From Brevibacillus brevis (GTDB lineage Bacteria; Bacillota; Bacilli; Brevibacillales; Brevibacillaceae), in NCBI RefSeq assembly GCF_001039275.2, contig NZ_CP030117.1:6365001-6429000 (forward strand): DNA of 64,000 nucleotides, in the 5' to 3' direction. Position 1 is the first letter of the stretch. Each line of letters opens with the position of its first letter. The notes beneath the pieces were generated by a model, which was given only the letters and a program-made list of their open reading frames with translations, was not told the DNA's origin and searched no databases. Shown one piece after another: positions 51,368 to 61,003 of this stretch. The position numbers were made by a program, and so were the translations under genes.

Positions 51368-53305
51368 CTATACGACCGAGTCAATCGCTTCTTTCAAACG
51401 ACGTGTAGCTTCTTTAATTGATATGCCTTGAATTTGTGTGGCAGCACCCGTGAGGTGACCGCCTCCACCCAGCAGTTCCATGATGGACTGAACATTGATG
51501 TCGCCCAGAGAACGCCCACTGATCAAGATCGTATCATCGGATCGCTCTGCAACAACAAACGACGCCTGGATACCTGACAAAGTGAGTAGCTGCTCAGCAG
51601 CTTGCGCCACCTGTACCTGGGTGTAATCCTCAGACGGGTCGCCTACGGCAATCGCCATGTTGTCGCGGTACGTTTCCGTGTTCATGATGATTTTTGCCCG
51701 CTTCACATACTGCCCCAGATCTTCCTTCAACAGACGCTGGACAGCCGCGGTATCGGCCCCGTTACGGCGAAGGAAAGACGCCGCTTCAAAGGTCCGCGAA
51801 CCTGTACGGAAGGCAAAGCTTTTGGTATCTACCACAATCCCTGCTAACAGTGCCGTTGCAATCAGATTGTCGATATTCAATCGCTCGCTCTGATATTGCA
51901 AGAGCTCCGTAACCAGCTCGGCTGTAGAAGAAGCATATGGTTCCAGATACAAGAGTACTGGCTCAATGAACTCCTCCGAACGTCGATGGTGGTCAATCAC
52001 CACAATTCGGCTCGTTTCTGTCAACAGCTTCGGCTCAATCACCAGCGATGGTCGATGTGTATCGACGACTACCAGCAATGTGCGGCCAGAGATGAGTCGG
52101 ATCGCCTGTTCTGGCGTGATAAAGGTCTCAGCCAACTCTTCGTTGGCATAAATCTCTTTCATCAGACGCTCGACAGAATGATTGCCTTCGTCCATGACGA
52201 TATAAGCCGTTTTGTTGTGCAACTGCACAGCCTTCAATACACCAAGTGATGCCCCGATGGAATCCATGTCAGGCTGTTTATGCCCCATGACGATGACGTG
52301 CTCCGCCTCATGAATGAGATCACGCAAAGCATGTGCAATAACACGAGCCCGGACACGTGTCCGCTTCTCCACCGCATTCGATTTCCCACCGTAGAAAGTG
52401 AGCTTGTTGCCAATCTTGACAGCGCACTGGTCGCCACCGCGCCCCAATGCGATATCCAAGCTTGATTGTGCCATTTGTCCCAGCTCAATGTAAGTGGTAG
52501 CGGCCGCTCCAACCCCGATACTGAGCGTAATCGGAATTTTGTTGTCAGCCGTCATCTCCCGAACTACATCGAGAATGTCAAATCGCGATTCTTCCAATTT
52601 ATCAAGTGCTTCCCGTTCCATCAGAGCCAAAAACTTGTCGGCCGTGATTCGGCGAAGATATATGCCATGTTTGTTGGCCCACTCTGTAATCACACCAGCC
52701 ACGCTTGTAGAGAGCAGCGTACGGCTCTGATCATCCATGACTTGTCCGACCTCGTCCAAATTGTCGAGGTGAATAATGGCAAGTGCAGCCTTTTCTCGAT
52801 GGTAACGAGTCGTCAATTCTTTGAAGTCCGTAATGTCCTTGAAATACAAAAGACGCTCATCGGACCGCACAATGACCTCGTATACCCGCTCGTTATAAGT
52901 AAACTCCAGCCGTTTTTGCTCCGGCTTCCAAACCAGTTGGGGGAATACCTCTTGAAGGCTTTTCCCGATCATGGATTCATCCCCGGACATATGCGTCATA
53001 TACGGGTTTACCCACTCAATTGCCTTTTCCTCGTTGTATAAAAGAATTCCGATCGGCAGTTCCTGGATAACGCCTTCTCCCGCCTTCTTCACGCGATGGG
53101 TGACCGTCGCCAAATAAAGGCGCAAGTCTCTTTGGAACCCCTTTTCTGCTTGAAGAGCGTAAAGAACCAAGCCAATCAAGCAAATCATGCCGATCGCCCC
53201 GTACATCCAATGGAACAAGGTCAAAATCCCCAACAACAGCAAGCTAAAGCTGAGTGCCAGGACCATATGCATCCCGTACCAACGCTTTAACAGGAACTTG
53301 GGCAT
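51368..53305 (-). CDS. gdpP: Cyclic-di-AMP phosphodiesterase GdpP
   Basis: 645 residues: two membrane helices (10-52), a PAS domain (about 75-160), a degenerate GGDEF domain (165-305), then DHH (VMGHKQPDMDSIGASLGVL, VVIDHHRRSEE) and DHHA1 (GGGGHLTGAATQI) domains. It hydrolyses c-di-AMP to pApA and so affects potassium balance and wall stress. Five bases from yybS and close to rplI. Confidence 0.96.
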   Translation of the reverse strand: MPKFLLKRWYGMHMVLALSFSLLLLGILTLFHWMYGAIGMICLIGLVLYALQAEKGFQRDLRLYLATVTHRVKKAGEGVIQELPIGILLYNEEKAIEWVNPYMTHMSGDESMIGKSLQEVFPQLVWKPEQKRLEFTYNERVYEVIVRSDERLLYFKDITDFKELTTRYHREKAALAIIHLDNLDEVGQVMDDQSRTLLSTSVAGVITEWANKHGIYLRRITADKFLALMEREALDKLEESRFDILDVVREMTADNKIPITLSIGVGAAATTYIELGQMAQSSLDIALGRGGDQCAVKIGNKLTFYGGKSNAVEKRTRVRARVIAHALRDLIHEAEHVIVMGHKQPDMDSIGASLGVLKAVQLHNKTAYIVMDEGNHSVERLMKEIYANEELAETFITPEQAIRLISGRTLLVVVDTHRPSLVIEPKLLTETSRIVVIDHHRRSEEFIEPVLLYLEPYASSTAELVTELLQYQSERLNIDNLIATALLAGIVVDTKSFAFRTGSRTFEAASFLRRNGADTAAVQRLLKEDLGQYVKRAKIIMNTETYRDNMAIAVGDPSEDYTQVQVAQAAEQLLTLSGIQASFVVAERSDDTILISGRSLGDINVQSIMELLGGGGHLTGAATQIQGISIKEATRRLKEAIDSVV

Positions 53306-53309
53306 TTCC

Positions 53310-54218
53310 TCAGCCCCTCTTCACTCTTGTTTCCAGTTTTTCACGCAAACGAATTCCTAGGTCAAATATCCCTACTAGACTAAGTATAGTACTTAGGGGT
53401 GGAAAAATAAATAGACAGACAATGAGCACGGGAGTCAGTCTCTTCCAGCCGTACAAATAGGCAGCAAATAGACAAAAACTCAAGCCCTGCAAAACAAAAA
53501 TAACATCCAGCATGACTTTCAGGTTCATCAGGGCGATTTCCCAAAACGTTCCCTGCATGCTTTCAGCAAACAACAATAGACTGATCATCGCAATGAAGTA
53601 GTAATAAATCAACGAACGCGGGAAGTTCCATTCCCGAATTGGCTTCAATGCTGGAATCGGTCTGCGCAGACGTCGTCCAATCAGACTCGCCAATCCATGA
53701 ATAATGGCGGTCGATAAAAAGCTGAACATGACAAAACTCGTAGGCAAGACGATTTTACCCAGTTCAAGGAGCTGATCAAACTGCTCTTTTGGCATCATTG
53801 CTGGACGCAGCTTAGCAACCTCTTGAATCATGGCATTAAAATCAACGTTCATCCCGAATGCCATGAATGCCAGCATGGAAACGACACTCAAAAAGGCAAC
53901 GCCTGCCCCTGCCACAATCGCCGGAAGAGCCGCTCCTTTTTTCGCATAAACAATCCCCATGACTGAACCCCAAACCGCACTCGAAAAAGCAAGTGTTGCC
54001 GCAAACGGACCAGTAACGATCCAGCCCAAAAACGTAAAAGCAAGGGTGATCCAAACCATGTTAGGTACTGTTCGATTTACTGCCAAAAGGATAAAAGGCA
54101 GAGGTATCAAGAAACTGACCAGTCCTCCCAGTACCGTATATGTACTGAGAAACAGCAGCACCAGTGCGATACCCAGCATAAGGGCATTTTCAGCCAAGTG
54201 TTTCGTTTTGGACGGCAT
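53310..54218 (-). CDS. yybS: YybS family membrane protein (DUF2232)
   Basis: 302 residues with about eight membrane helices and a short basic C-terminus. Position between rpsR and gdpP and the hydrophobic pattern match YybS/DUF2232. Function unknown; cotranscription with gdpP is likely because only four bases separate them. Confidence 0.9.
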   Translation of the reverse strand: MPSKTKHLAENALMLGIALVLLFLSTYTVLGGLVSFLIPLPFILLAVNRTVPNMVWITLAFTFLGWIVTGPFAATLAFSSAVWGSVMGIVYAKKGAALPAIVAGAGVAFLSVVSMLAFMAFGMNVDFNAMIQEVAKLRPAMMPKEQFDQLLELGKIVLPTSFVMFSFLSTAIIHGLASLIGRRLRRPIPALKPIREWNFPRSLIYYYFIAMISLLLFAESMQGTFWEIALMNLKVMLDVIFVLQGLSFCLFAAYLYGWKRLTPVLIVCLFIFPPLSTILSLVGIFDLGIRLREKLETRVKRG

Positions 54219-54270
54219 GTCAGCACCTCATTATTCATGTCTCATGTACACTCTCCATAGAAAACTATGG

Positions 54271-54306
54271 AAAAAAGAGGGCCACGCAATTGTGCCCCCC
54301 TTTTTA
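54271..54306 (-). terminator. Terminator of the rpsF-ssb-rpsR operon
   Basis: Minus strand AAAGGGGGGC / GCCCTCTTTTTT around a 12-base loop, shortly after the rpsR stop. Confidence 0.8.
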
Positions 54307-54319
54307 TAGCTTTTGCAAC

Positions 54320-54550
54320 TTATTCAGCAGTGTAAGGCAACAGTGCTACTTGACGGGATCGCTTGATCGCGATTGTCAGTGCACGTTGATACTTCGCAGA
54401 AGTACCAGTTACACGACGTGGCAAGATTTTGCCGCGTTCGCTGATGAACTTTTTCAGCAAGTCAACATCTTTATAATCGATGTGCTTGATTTTGTTCACT
54501 TTAAAGAAGCATACTTTACGACGCTTATTAGGACGTCCTTTGCGTGCCAT
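54320..54550 (-). CDS. rpsR: 30S ribosomal protein S18
   Basis: 76 residues: RKGRPNKRRKVCFFKVNKI, IDYKDVDLLKKFISERGKIL and RRVTGTSAKYQRALTIAIKR. Full length. Pairs with S6 in the 30S platform. Last gene of the S6 operon. Confidence 0.98.
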   Translation of the reverse strand: MARKGRPNKRRKVCFFKVNKIKHIDYKDVDLLKKFISERGKILPRRVTGTSAKYQRALTIAIKRSRQVALLPYTAE

Positions 54551-54590
54551 GATAGTCCCTCCCTCTTAGGAATGTGAAAGTTATACGATA

Positions 54591-55070
54591 CTAGAACGGC
54601 AAGTCATCATCTGAAATGTTGATCGGCTTGCCTGCACTCGCGAAAGGATCACCAAACGGATCATAGTCATTATTTCGTTGACCGGATGGTTTGTTACCGC
54701 CACCCATGCCCGGTCCTGGATCGTATCCTGAATTGTCTCCGCCGGATTCATTACCTCGACCGCCCAAAAATTGAACGTTCTCCGCAACGACTTCCGTCAC
54801 GTATACCTTTTTACCTTCTTTATTATCATAGGAGCGTGTTTGCATACGTCCTTCGATGGCTGCTTGTCTACCTTTACGCAAATAGCTTGCGCACAGGTCG
54901 GCAAGTTTTTGCCAAGCGACAATGTTAATGAAGTCCGTTTCTCTCTCTCCCGCTTGATTGGTGCGGGGACGATTCACGGCCACAGTAAAAGTAGCAACGG
55001 CAACGCCATTTGGCGTGTAGCGAAGTTCAGGATCTTTCGTCAGGTTGCCGATGAGAATGACTTTATTCAT
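54591..55070 (-). CDS. ssb: Single-stranded DNA-binding protein
   Basis: 159 residues: OB fold (MNKVILIGNLTKDPELRYTP, FINIVAWQKLADLCASYLRK, AIEGRMQTRSYDNKEGKK), a Gly/Asn/Pro-rich linker and the acidic tip DDDLPF that binds replication and repair partners. Middle gene of the rpsF-ssb-rpsR operon. Confidence 0.98.
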   Translation of the reverse strand: MNKVILIGNLTKDPELRYTPNGVAVATFTVAVNRPRTNQAGERETDFINIVAWQKLADLCASYLRKGRQAAIEGRMQTRSYDNKEGKKVYVTEVVAENVQFLGGRGNESGGDNSGYDPGPGMGGGNKPSGQRNNDYDPFGDPFASAGKPINISDDDLPF

Positions 55071-55099
55071 CTTGGTTCCCCCTCTGATCGCGACAATGA

Positions 55100-55387
55100 T
55101 TACTTCTCATCACGAACAAACATAAAGCGGATTACGTCGTCATTGATTTTCATCAGACGCTCAGCTTCCGCAACAGCATCGGAGTTCGCTTTGAAGTTCA
55201 TCAAAACGTAGTAACCTTCACGGAACTTGTTGATCTCGTACGCAAGACGACGTTTACCCATTTCTTGAAGCTTAGAGATTTCGCCACCATAGTTAGTTAC
55301 AACATCGCTGTAACGAGCTACATTGGATTTTACTTTCTCTTCTTCAAGGTCTGGACGCAATACATACATTACTTCGTATTGGCGCAT
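55100..55387 (-). CDS. rpsF: 30S ribosomal protein S6
   Basis: 95 residues: [58 protein letters not shown]. Full length. First gene of its operon; expression is probably tuned by the S6:S18 leader upstream. Confidence 0.98.
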
Positions 55388-55409
55388 ACCTTTTCACCTC
55401 CTTATGGAC

Positions 55410-55446
55410 TTTAGCGGCCCTGTTCGGGCAAGGAGCGAGTGCTAAA
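55410..55446 (-). promoter_or_regulatory. S6:S18 autoregulatory leader motif
   Basis: Minus strand: outer stem TTTAGC / GCTAAA enclosing an inner hairpin GCCC-GAAC-AGGGC and a CCG. This fits the conserved ribosomal S6 leader, which the S6:S18 complex binds to repress its own operon. It lies between promoter and ribosome site. Confidence 0.72.
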
Positions 55447-55491
55447 ACGAAACGCACAAAACATGCACTCCATAAATACTCGCATTATCGT

Positions 55492-55520
55492 ATTATAGCA
55501 AAACGCCTATAACGAATCAA
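55492..55520 (-). promoter_or_regulatory. rpsF promoter
   Basis: Minus strand TTGATT (55515-55520), 17-base spacer, TATAAT (55492-55497). Confidence 0.75.
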
Positions 55521-55530
55521 GAATTTCGTA

Positions 55531-56631
55531 CTAAACGTTGAAGCGGAAATGCATAACATCTCCATCTGCCACTACGTACTCTTTCCCTTCAAGACGGTAC
55601 TTCCCACGTTCTCTGGCTACTGCTACGGAACCAGCATCTACCAGATGATCATAAGCAATCACTTCGGCACGAATGAATCCGCGTTCGAAATCGGTATGAA
55701 TCACGCCTGCCGCACCTGGAGCCTTTGTACCCTGACGGATAGTCCATGCGCGAACTTCTTGTACACCTGCAGTGAAATAAGTTACTAATCCCAACAGTTT
55801 GTAAGCTGCACGAATCAAGCGATCGAGACCAGACTCAGTAAGTCCGAGCTCTTCCAAGAACATTTCTTTGTCCTCGCCCTCGAGCTCAGCGATTTCTGCT
55901 TCTACTTTCGCGCTGATCACAACCACTTCTGCACCTTCACTCGCTGCATGCTGACGAACTGTCTGCACATGCGGGTTGTTATCTGCATCGTTAATGCCGT
56001 CTTCCGCTACGTTGCACACGTACAGCATTGGCTTGATTGTCAGCAGATGCAAATCGCGAATCCATTTGCGCTCTTCGTCATCGAGTTCAACACTGCGAGC
56101 AGATTGACCCTCTTCAAATGCGGCTTTCAACTTCTCCAGCACGTCCAACTCTTGCTTGGATTCCTTGTCGCCGGATTTCACTTTGCGTGCAATGCGATCA
56201 ATACGACGATCAACAGAGTCCAGGTCAGCAAAAATCAGCTCCAGGTTGATTGTCTCGATATCGCTCAAAGGATCCACACGACCTGCTACGTGCGTGATGT
56301 TCTCATCTTCAAAGCAACGTACAACATGTGCAATCGCGTCCACTTCACGGATGTGTCCGAGGAACTGGTTACCAAGACCCTCGCCTCTGCTCGCACCTTT
56401 TACCAAGCCAGCAATGTCCACGAATTCAAACGCTGTCGGAACTACCTTGTTCGGAACGACGATCTGTGTCAGCTTTTCCAGACGCTCGTCTGGCACCTCC
56501 ACAATACCTACGTTAGGGTCAATCGTACAGAACGGATAGTTCGCCGATTCAGCACCCGCTTGTGTAATGGCATTAAACAATGTCGATTTCCCTACGTTTG
56601 GAAGACCGACGATCCCGCAAGAAGCACCCAT
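55531..56631 (-). CDS. ychF: Ribosome-associated GTPase/ATPase YchF
   Basis: 366 residues: OBG-type G domain with P loop GIVGLPNVGKSTLFNAITQA, DIAGLVKGASRGEGLGNQF, and a C-terminal TGS domain ending YVVADGDVMHFRFNV. YchF binds ribosomes and prefers ATP over GTP in many species. Standard position upstream of rpsF. Confidence 0.97.
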   Translation of the reverse strand: MGASCGIVGLPNVGKSTLFNAITQAGAESANYPFCTIDPNVGIVEVPDERLEKLTQIVVPNKVVPTAFEFVDIAGLVKGASRGEGLGNQFLGHIREVDAIAHVVRCFEDENITHVAGRVDPLSDIETINLELIFADLDSVDRRIDRIARKVKSGDKESKQELDVLEKLKAAFEEGQSARSVELDDEERKWIRDLHLLTIKPMLYVCNVAEDGINDADNNPHVQTVRQHAASEGAEVVVISAKVEAEIAELEGEDKEMFLEELGLTESGLDRLIRAAYKLLGLVTYFTAGVQEVRAWTIRQGTKAPGAAGVIHTDFERGFIRAEVIAYDHLVDAGSVAVARERGKYRLEGKEYVVADGDVMHFRFNV

Positions 56632-56845
56632 CTATATACACTCCCTTATCATCATCCTGATATCCTTTTAAGTATATAGATTTGGTTTTCAGATTACAAT
56701 TGTCTCCTTGTGGAAGCTTTTTTTACTTGTCTCCTCCTGTGCTCATCATAGCTTCAGGTGGTGGGACAAAAAAAGAAATGCTAGACTAGACAAACAGAAT
56801 CTGTTTGCTACGGTAATAATGAAAGGTAACGAGGTGACTACAAAA

Positions 56846-57469
56846 ATGAAGCTCTTACTTCTCGGTGCCACTGGTCGCGTAGGAAGCCATATCCTCGACT
56901 ATGCATTAAAAGATGGGCATGAAATAACCGTTCTCGTTCGCTCCGCAGACAAGCTTCTTCATCTGCCTGCTGAAAATCTGCACGTTTTGACCGGAAATGT
57001 TCTCGATCAAAAAGATGTTGCTTCCGCCATGTGTGAAGTTGACGCGGTCATTAGCGCGCTTGGGACAGATAAAGCGACGACGTTATCTGAAGGAACTCCC
57101 TATATTATTGAAGCAATGAAGCGAGAAGGCGTTTCACGCATTATTACAGTGGGCACCGCCGGCATCTTGCAAAGCAGAGTTTCTCCTGACCTGCTCCGCT
57201 ATCAATCCAGTGAGTCCAGACAAAAATTAACGCGTGCTGCCGAGGAACATCACAAGGCATACTCGCTCTTGGAACAGTCTGAGCTCGATTGGACCATTGT
57301 ATGTCCGACTTATTTGCCTGATGGCGAGTATACGGGGATTTACCGGGTCGAAGCCCACCAGTTGCCTGTAGATGGGATGCAAATTTCCGTGCCCGATACG
57401 GCGGAGTTTACGTATCAGCAGCTTTCTAGTTCCGAATACATACATTCGCGAGTCGGCATTGCCTATTGA
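56846..57469 (+). CDS. NAD(P)-binding Rossmann protein (atypical SDR, NmrA/BVR-B-like)
   Basis: 207 residues from ATG at 56846 (GAGG upstream); the frame is open further 5' but that part is not protein-like. N-terminal cofactor site LLLLGATGRVGSHILDYALK, then AVISALGTD and a short C-terminal part. Resembles SDR_a5-type NAD(P)H-binding reductases of flavin or biliverdin-reductase-B type. Substrate unknown. Single gene, convergent with pepF. Confidence 0.85.
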   Translation: MKLLLLGATGRVGSHILDYALKDGHEITVLVRSADKLLHLPAENLHVLTGNVLDQKDVASAMCEVDAVISALGTDKATTLSEGTPYIIEAMKREGVSRIITVGTAGILQSRVSPDLLRYQSSESRQKLTRAAEEHHKAYSLLEQSELDWTIVCPTYLPDGEYTGIYRVEAHQLPVDGMQISVPDTAEFTYQQLSSSEYIHSRVGIAY

Positions 57470-57480
57470 TGCATACAGGA

Positions 57481-57521
57481 AAAAACAGGCTCCTATCCGT
57501 AATGGAAGGGAGCCTGTTTTG
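57481..57521. terminator. Bidirectional terminator
   Basis: AAAACAGGCTCC / GGAGCCTGTTTT between the convergent reductase and pepF genes. Confidence 0.88.
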
Positions 57522-57535
57522 CTTCTGTCGTGTCT

Positions 57536-59446
57536 TTATTTCTCGTTCACCAGCTTTTCCAGCTCATTCAATGTCTCTTCGAAAATTTCCATGGCTTGCT
57601 CGATTGGCTGGGACGTGGACATGTCCACACCTGCTGCTTTCAGCACCTCGATTGGCGGAGCAGAGTTACCCGCTTCGAGGAAGTTTTTGCGAACTCGATC
57701 CACTGCTGGCTGACCTTCATCCATGATTTGCTTCGCTAATGCTTGTGCAGCGGCAAAGCTCGTCGAGTATTGATAGACGTAGTATTTATAGTTGTAGAAA
57801 TGGCTCACACGTGCCCATTCCATACCGATTTCCTCATCGGAAACCATGTCTTTTCCGTAGTACTTTTTGTTGATATCGAGGTAGATTTTCTTGATCGCTT
57901 CCGCATTCAGAGATTCCCCAGCTTGCTCCTTCTCGTGAATCGCTCTCTCAAACTCCGCGAACTGCGTCTGACGGAACAGCGTGGAACGGAAGTTTTCCAG
58001 ATAGTGATTCAAGAGATACATCTTCTCTTCCTTCGTCTTCGCCTTCGCGTACATGCTCTTGAACAGCAAGGTTTCATTCATGGTAGAAGCCACTTCTGCC
58101 GTGAAGATTGGATAGTTGGATGAAATGTAAGGCTGGTTTTTGTTCGTGTAATAGGACTGCATGGCATGTCCCATCTCATGGGCGATGGTATACACATCAT
58201 CGAGCGTACCTTGGTGATTCAATAGTACATACGGATGTGTATCATAAGCACCCCATTGGTAAGCACCCGTGCGCTTGTCATCTGTGGAGTAGACATCTAC
58301 CCAGCCGCCATCCAGGCCGTCAGACATTGCCTTCACATAGTCATCACCCATTACCTCTAACCCGTCAACTACAATTTTCTTTCCTTCGTCGAAGGAAATA
58401 TATTTGTCATCAGATGGAACGATCGGCACGTAAATGTCGTACATGTGCAATTCCTTCACGCCAAGCATTTTCTTTTTCAAGGAAATGTAGCGATGCAGCA
58501 ATGGCAAATTGTCATTCACCGTGTCAATCAGCTCATCATACACCTTCGTCGGTACGTTGTTCGGTGTCAGGCTAGCTTCCAGCGCAGAATCGTAATTGCG
58601 TACCGCTGCGTAGAAATTATCACCCTTTACTTTGGCAGCCAACGTCGATGCAAACGAGTCTTGGAAATCGATCAGAGCGCCATAGTACGCTTTGAACGCT
58701 TCTCTACGCACATTTTGATCTTTACTTTCCATATAGGAAATAAAATTGGCACGAGTCAACTGAACTTCCTTGCCTGTCTCATCTTTGATTTTAGGGAACC
58801 TCACGTCTTTGGACAGCATGCTGTAAATATTAGTCGGTGCACCGCCCAACGGAGACGATTTTGCCAAGAGCTGTTCCATATCCGCAGAGAGTGAGTACGG
58901 CTTCGTTCTCAGCATGTCTTCAATAAACAGCTTGTAAGGCTCCAGTTCCTTTTCGGACAGCAAGCTCTTTATTTTGTCATCGGAAATCGCAACGATTTCA
59001 GGCTGTACCCAAGAGGTTTTTTCCGTGACAAGCGTGTACATTTTCTCAGCGCGGTCTCCCAGCTTTTGCAGATCAGGGTTCGCGGAGTTTACATCGAGAG
59101 ACATGTTTGCATACACGTATGCTTTGTCATTTAAGCGCATCAATTCAACATAGTCATCAAATGCCGCCTGCATTGCAGCAGAAGAAGTACCCAGCTTGCC
59201 TTGGTGCTTTGTGAAAGCGTTTGCCAAAGATTCAACTTTAGCAACATCCTTTTCCCATTCCTTAACAGTCGGATAAATATGATCCAGCTTCCACTTGTAC
59301 GCATCTGGGATCTCAGCGCGAGTTTGATAAGAAGGCTTTTCAGCAGCAAGAGCTACCGCCTGCGTGCTGTAAGGAATGAATGGTACGGATACTGTCGACA
59401 ATGCAATGGCCAAAGCCGTAACTGATGCAAATACTTGCTTCTTCAA
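57536..59446 (-). CDS. pepF: Secreted oligoendopeptidase F (M3B)
   Basis: 636 residues from TTG. Unlike cytosolic PepF it begins with a Sec signal peptide (FASVTALAIALSTVSVPFIP ... ALA-AEK). The M3 zinc motif is TIAHEMGHAMQSYY with a downstream Glu in FTAEVASTMNETLLFK. It cleaves short peptides, here outside the cell, perhaps for nutrition or signal-peptide turnover. Single gene. Confidence 0.93.
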   Translation of the reverse strand: MKKQVFASVTALAIALSTVSVPFIPYSTQAVALAAEKPSYQTRAEIPDAYKWKLDHIYPTVKEWEKDVAKVESLANAFTKHQGKLGTSSAAMQAAFDDYVELMRLNDKAYVYANMSLDVNSANPDLQKLGDRAEKMYTLVTEKTSWVQPEIVAISDDKIKSLLSEKELEPYKLFIEDMLRTKPYSLSADMEQLLAKSSPLGGAPTNIYSMLSKDVRFPKIKDETGKEVQLTRANFISYMESKDQNVRREAFKAYYGALIDFQDSFASTLAAKVKGDNFYAAVRNYDSALEASLTPNNVPTKVYDELIDTVNDNLPLLHRYISLKKKMLGVKELHMYDIYVPIVPSDDKYISFDEGKKIVVDGLEVMGDDYVKAMSDGLDGGWVDVYSTDDKRTGAYQWGAYDTHPYVLLNHQGTLDDVYTIAHEMGHAMQSYYTNKNQPYISSNYPIFTAEVASTMNETLLFKSMYAKAKTKEEKMYLLNHYLENFRSTLFRQTQFAEFERAIHEKEQAGESLNAEAIKKIYLDINKKYYGKDMVSDEEIGMEWARVSHFYNYKYYVYQYSTSFAAAQALAKQIMDEGQPAVDRVRKNFLEAGNSAPPIEVLKAAGVDMSTSQPIEQAMEIFEETLNELEKLVNEK

Positions 59447-59803
59447 ATCTCAATCGCCCCTTTTCTTCTATCTATTTTTGCCAAATTTATAAGTGTGTAA
59501 TTATATTTTCACCTGCCAAATTCCTTCTTACTAATAAAAATTTTTCAAATATTCAATAACAACCGTCAATTTATCCAGAGAAAATCTTCTTTTGTGGATA
59601 AATCTGTGGATAAGTATTTGCTAACAACTTTTTATTCCCTGCAACGTTTGCAGACACTCCTTCTCTTCGTAAAAAGTTGTCCACATTTTCTGTGGATATG
59701 CTGTGTATAACTTATTTTCTTTGGAACTGGGGCATCCGCCTATACCCCGTTGTGGGTTCCTACATAGCATGAGTATTGAAACTACGGTAGGAGGTGTTAG
59801 CAA

Positions 59804-59890
59804 GTGGGTATCTTTAACGGCTTCGACGATTTCGCGCTGATCTTGGTTCTGTTCATCCTTCTCGTTATCGTAGGTTGCGACTGCGACTAA
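59804..59890 (+). CDS. YjcZ-type small sporulation protein
   Basis: A 28-residue gene from GTG with AGGAGGTG nine bases upstream. The product GIFNGFDDFALILVLFILL-VIVGCDCD is one hydrophobic helix after a Gly/Phe start, the pattern of YjcZ/SscA-like tiny spore proteins. The Cys-Asp-Cys-Asp end differs from the usual YjcZ tail. Such peptides sit in forespore or coat layers. Confidence 0.75.
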   Translation: MGIFNGFDDFALILVLFILLVIVGCDCD

Positions 59891-59917
59891 CCTACTCCGC
59901 TGCCATCCAGCCTATCT

Positions 59918-59952
59918 GAAGGTAAGCTTGCTTCCTCAGCATCCTTACCTTC
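59918..59952 (+). terminator. Hairpin after the YjcZ-type gene
   Basis: GAAGGTAAG / CTTACCTTC, perfect nine-pair stem, 17-base loop, no long T run. Confidence 0.4.
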
Positions 59953-60054
59953 TCCAATTCCACATAGATCATAGCCAAGGCAATGCAGCCTAGGGATAAT
60001 GATCAGTCATAACCTAAGTACCATCACCGGGAGATACATTTGATCGTACAAAAG

Positions 60055-60094
60055 GAAAAAAGGATGCAGCCAATAGAGGCGCATCCTTTTTTTT
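60055..60094. terminator. Terminator of the Ig-like protein gene
   Basis: AAAAAAGGATGC / GCATCCTTTTTTTT, bidirectional appearance, 15 bases after the stop at 60110. Confidence 0.85.
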
Positions 60095-60109
60095 ACCCAC
60101 ATACTTGGA

Positions 60110-60889
60110 CTATTTCGACCCGGTCTGAAAAGTTATCCACTGCGCTTGATTTACATTACCTGCTATGTCCTTAACCAAACCCGCAATGAGACTTACCTGA
60201 TATCTCGTATGTGGCTGCCATTTTCCTTTTGGCTTCACAGACAGCATCCGCTTGCTTTTGTTCCACGTAATGGTATGCGGAACGATAGCACCTTTTTCAT
60301 CTGTCACACGAACTAATGGCCCGGCCGTTTTGCTGGAGAGGACACCACCACCAACCAAAGCAATCTCTTCTGCAAACTGGAGTGTCACTTTATCCTGGAG
60401 CTTTACATTTTTGGCCCCGTGACCGGGCAATATGACTGCTTGTGGAGCAATATTATCCACAGGTTTTTTCGTTTGAAACGTGCTGGTTAGCTCTGGATTC
60501 AAATTGCCTCGCCGATCCTTCAGTTTTTTGGCCAACAAGCTTACTCGGTAGGACGCCCCTGCTTCCAGATTTCCTACCGGATCAATCGTCATACTTCTAT
60601 CTGTTTGGTTCCATTTTGCCGTAAAACGAACCTTCTTTTTTTTCGCATCCGTGAGCGAAATGATCGAGAGACCAGACTTATCAGAGAGCTCTTGCCCACT
60701 TTTTAACGAAACTGGCCCCGAAAACGTCAGTGTAATGATTTGATCCGGGTCAATTTCCGCCGATTTGTTAGCCGGGGATATTCTCACTCCCCATTCGTTT
60801 GCCGACTTTGCCCACGCTCCCTGTGATGGAAGTAGGAAAAGCGCAAGCACTACTACCCATTGCAACCACCGAACACTCATCTTTTTCAT
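60110..60889 (-). CDS. Exported protein with two SbsA-type Ig-like (Big_5) domains
   Basis: 259 residues from ATG at 60889 (GGGAGGGG upstream). Sec signal peptide (VVVLALFLLPSQGAWA-KS), then two Ig-like domains (about 30-130 and 140-255), each with the ...PANKSAEIDPDQIITLTFS and YRVSLLA.L.D..GN pattern. Such domains act as spacers or carbohydrate contacts in cell-surface proteins; here they stand alone without an anchor, so the protein is probably secreted. Function unknown. Confidence 0.85.
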   Translation of the reverse strand: MKKMSVRWLQWVVVLALFLLPSQGAWAKSANEWGVRISPANKSAEIDPDQIITLTFSGPVSLKSGQELSDKSGLSIISLTDAKKKKVRFTAKWNQTDRSMTIDPVGNLEAGASYRVSLLAKKLKDRRGNLNPELTSTFQTKKPVDNIAPQAVILPGHGAKNVKLQDKVTLQFAEEIALVGGGVLSSKTAGPLVRVTDEKGAIVPHTITWNKSKRMLSVKPKGKWQPHTRYQVSLIAGLVKDIAGNVNQAQWITFQTGSK

Positions 60890-61003
60890 CGAACCCCTCC
60901 CGTCTAAAACGACAAAGCCGCTTCCGGAAGCATATAAACGCGTCGCTTCATCGTTTACAGGCATTGTAGAAAAAGACAGATGGGTTGATCAAAGAAATAT
61001 GGT

